Assembly: GCA_014377055.1 (NCBI GenBank)
Contig: JACMQJ010000660.1
Span: forward strand, 1-6,460
Direction: 5' to 3'
DNA from: Candidatus Sericytochromatia bacterium
GTDB taxonomy: Bacteria > Cyanobacteriota > Sericytochromatia > UBA7694 > JACMQJ01
Length of the DNA: 6,460 nt
Under the pieces are notes generated by a model. The model worked only from the letters and a program-made list of their open reading frames with translations, was not told where the DNA came from and ran no database searches. This document shows positions 5,328 to 6,460 of the stretch, one piece after another (positions within the stretch are counted from its first letter, which is position 1; each line of letters opens with the position of its first letter). A program made the translations under genes and the position numbers.

Positions 5328-6431
5328 TTAGGTAGGAGCTCTAAATACTGCTACAGGAACCTTGTAGTATTGGTCTAATCTTATTTTTACAACTTCTCTT
5401 TTTGAGCTAGAATTATTTACCATATAAGGTATACCATTTCTAACTTCTGAAACCATGCCAACATGTCCATATCCGTCTTTGTTATTTCTAACAAAAAACA
5501 CTATATCTCCAGGTTTATAATCTATTTTACCTTTTATAGAGCTAAATCCATTACTATAAGCTTTTGTAAAACCTTTTTGTTGTAATTGTCTTGCTAACAT
5601 ATTACATTCAGCGGAACCAACTCCTTCAAGACCAGGTATGCCCTTAATCATTTGTGAAACACTATAAGCACAAGCCTTATTACCATAATCAAGATAAACT
5701 GCTCTATACTGCTTACCAACTATTTTTTCTGCACCTTCCGCCATTTTGTTGGCGGTTGTACTACTTGTAAATGGTGATAAAACACTGTGTTCAACACTAG
5801 AAAAAAAGTTACTTACTGAACCCATAATATTTTCAGCTTTTAGCTTGGCAACATGAGTTATAGATTTGTCACCATCAACAGATGCTGCTATTGTTGAATC
5901 ATTATCTGAATTATTAGCATAGTATGAAACATAAGCTCTCATTTCATTTTTGACACGTTCATCAGAATATTGATTAATCAGGTTAATAGCTGAATTATAA
6001 TCATGACTTGAAGCTAATTCTTGAACCAAACCTTTAAACATAGAATTACGATAAACAAGTGATGGAGTTGCATTTATAGTTTTTATTGCACCAACAAAGT
6101 CACTATCATCAATTAAGTTAATCATCAAATCTCTAAGTTTAGCTGACCTAGCATTTGGATCTTGTATTTGATTAATATTGGAAATAATAGAGTCTACAGA
6201 TTGATTTTTATTGATACCTGTTAATTGATTAACTTGTGAAAAACTCACTCCTGGTCTATTAGATATATTCGATGAGGTATTATATTTACTAATATTGACA
6301 CTATCATTACTAAGACCAGTATTTACTTGTTGTGCTTGGCTAGGATTAGGGTGTATTTTTTCAGCAAGAAAATTTTCCACTTGGTGGAACTTATTTTCTA
6401 TATTGCTAATTGAAAAACTACTAAAATCCAT
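5328..6431 (-). CDS. Cysteine peptidase (NlpC/P60- or CHAP-like) with helical repeats
   Basis: The 367-residue protein has three parts. Residues 1-80 are about 40% Ser, Asn and Gln and probably disordered. Residues about 80-175 contain helical repeats of about 33 residues: RSAKLRDLMINL...FVGAIKTIN (95-127) and RNSMFKGLVQEL...YNSAINLIN (128-161), with partial copies on each side, resembling a TPR- or HEAT-type scaffold. Residues about 230-367 look like a papain-fold peptidoglycan hydrolase: candidate nucleophile C254 (KACAYSVSQMI), PGDIVFF (307-313), H323 (GYGHVGMVSE) and a polar third residue N339 or N340 (YMVNNSS). Such domains cut peptide bonds or amide links in peptidoglycan, though some act on other targets. 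No N-terminal signal peptide or membrane helix is visible, so export must be by another route, by lysis, or not at all. ATG 6431 has AGGA 11 bases upstream, a somewhat long spacing. The upstream region is cut by the window edge. The domain call is by motif pattern only; C276 is another cysteine but lies in a less suitable context. Confidence 0.75.
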   Translation of the reverse strand: MDFSSFSISNIENKFHQVENFLAEKIHPNPSQAQQVNTGLSNDSVNISKYNTSSNISNRPGVSFSQVNQLTGINKNQSVDSIISNINQIQDPNARSAKLRDLMINLIDDSDFVGAIKTINATPSLVYRNSMFKGLVQELASSHDYNSAINLINQYSDERVKNEMRAYVSYYANNSDNDSTIAASVDGDKSITHVAKLKAENIMGSVSNFFSSVEHSVLSPFTSSTTANKMAEGAEKIVGKQYRAVYLDYGNKACAYSVSQMIKGIPGLEGVGSAECNMLARQLQQKGFTKAYSNGFSSIKGKIDYKPGDIVFFVRNNKDGYGHVGMVSEVRNGIPYMVNNSSSKREVVKIRLDQYYKVPVAVFRAPT

Positions 6432-6460
6432 TTAATAAATAATCCTAACCTTATATTTTG

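Noticed and set aside
1..6460. CRISPR array, tRNA or rRNA genes
   Set aside because: No regularly spaced repeats, cloverleaf-like segments or rRNA-like stretches were seen on either strand.

Overview
The window is AT-rich (roughly 30% GC by eye) bacterial DNA. It carries a full-length MutS2 with an Smr tail, a family found in Firmicutes, Bacteroidetes, Cyanobacteria/Melainabacteria and Epsilonproteobacteria but generally absent from Gammaproteobacteria. The style of the proteins (Asn/Ser/Lys-rich, short intergenic gaps, SD-led ATG starts) suggests an uncultured gut lineage such as Gastranaerophilales (Vampirovibrionia/Melainabacteria). That assignment rests on general impression only; an AT-rich Firmicute is a real alternative.

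Layout from left to right. Positions 1-369 hold no convincing gene. They contain a 14-bp perfect palindrome, a TATAAT box and a strong 15-bp-arm hairpin that looks like an intrinsic terminator or leader structure. Positions 370-909 (+) are one reading frame with a very good ribosome binding site, broken by two TAA codons six codons apart; I read it as a recently disabled gene of unknown function. Facing it, with only 13 bp between stop codons, is a tyrosine recombinase at 923-2047 (-) with all six catalytic residues. The recombinase has its own extended -10 promoter and short TTAAC and CAAGTTA repeats in its upstream region.

The 334-bp gap 2048-2381 separates the recombinase from the divergent mutS2. 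Besides the recombinase promoter it contains a 33-codon frame with an excellent Shine-Dalgarno and a TTG start (2223-2324). Then comes mutS2 (2382-4781, +), whose ATPase and Smr motifs look intact.

After mutS2 a small orphan gene (4949-5254, +) has its own extended -10 promoter and a leader of about 90 nt. It converges on a 367-aa gene (5328-6431, -) with a Ser/Asn/Gln-rich N-terminus, about 33-residue helical repeats and a C-terminal NlpC/P60- or CHAP-like cysteine peptidase domain, with no visible signal peptide. A small hairpin lies between these two convergent genes.

The genes do not form one pathway or a single operon: every gene appears to be its own transcription unit. The most unusual items are the doubly interrupted gene, the unrecognised mini-gene upstream of mutS2, and the repeat-containing cysteine peptidase with no export signal. 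I do not see convincing evidence for a complete new multi-gene system in this window.
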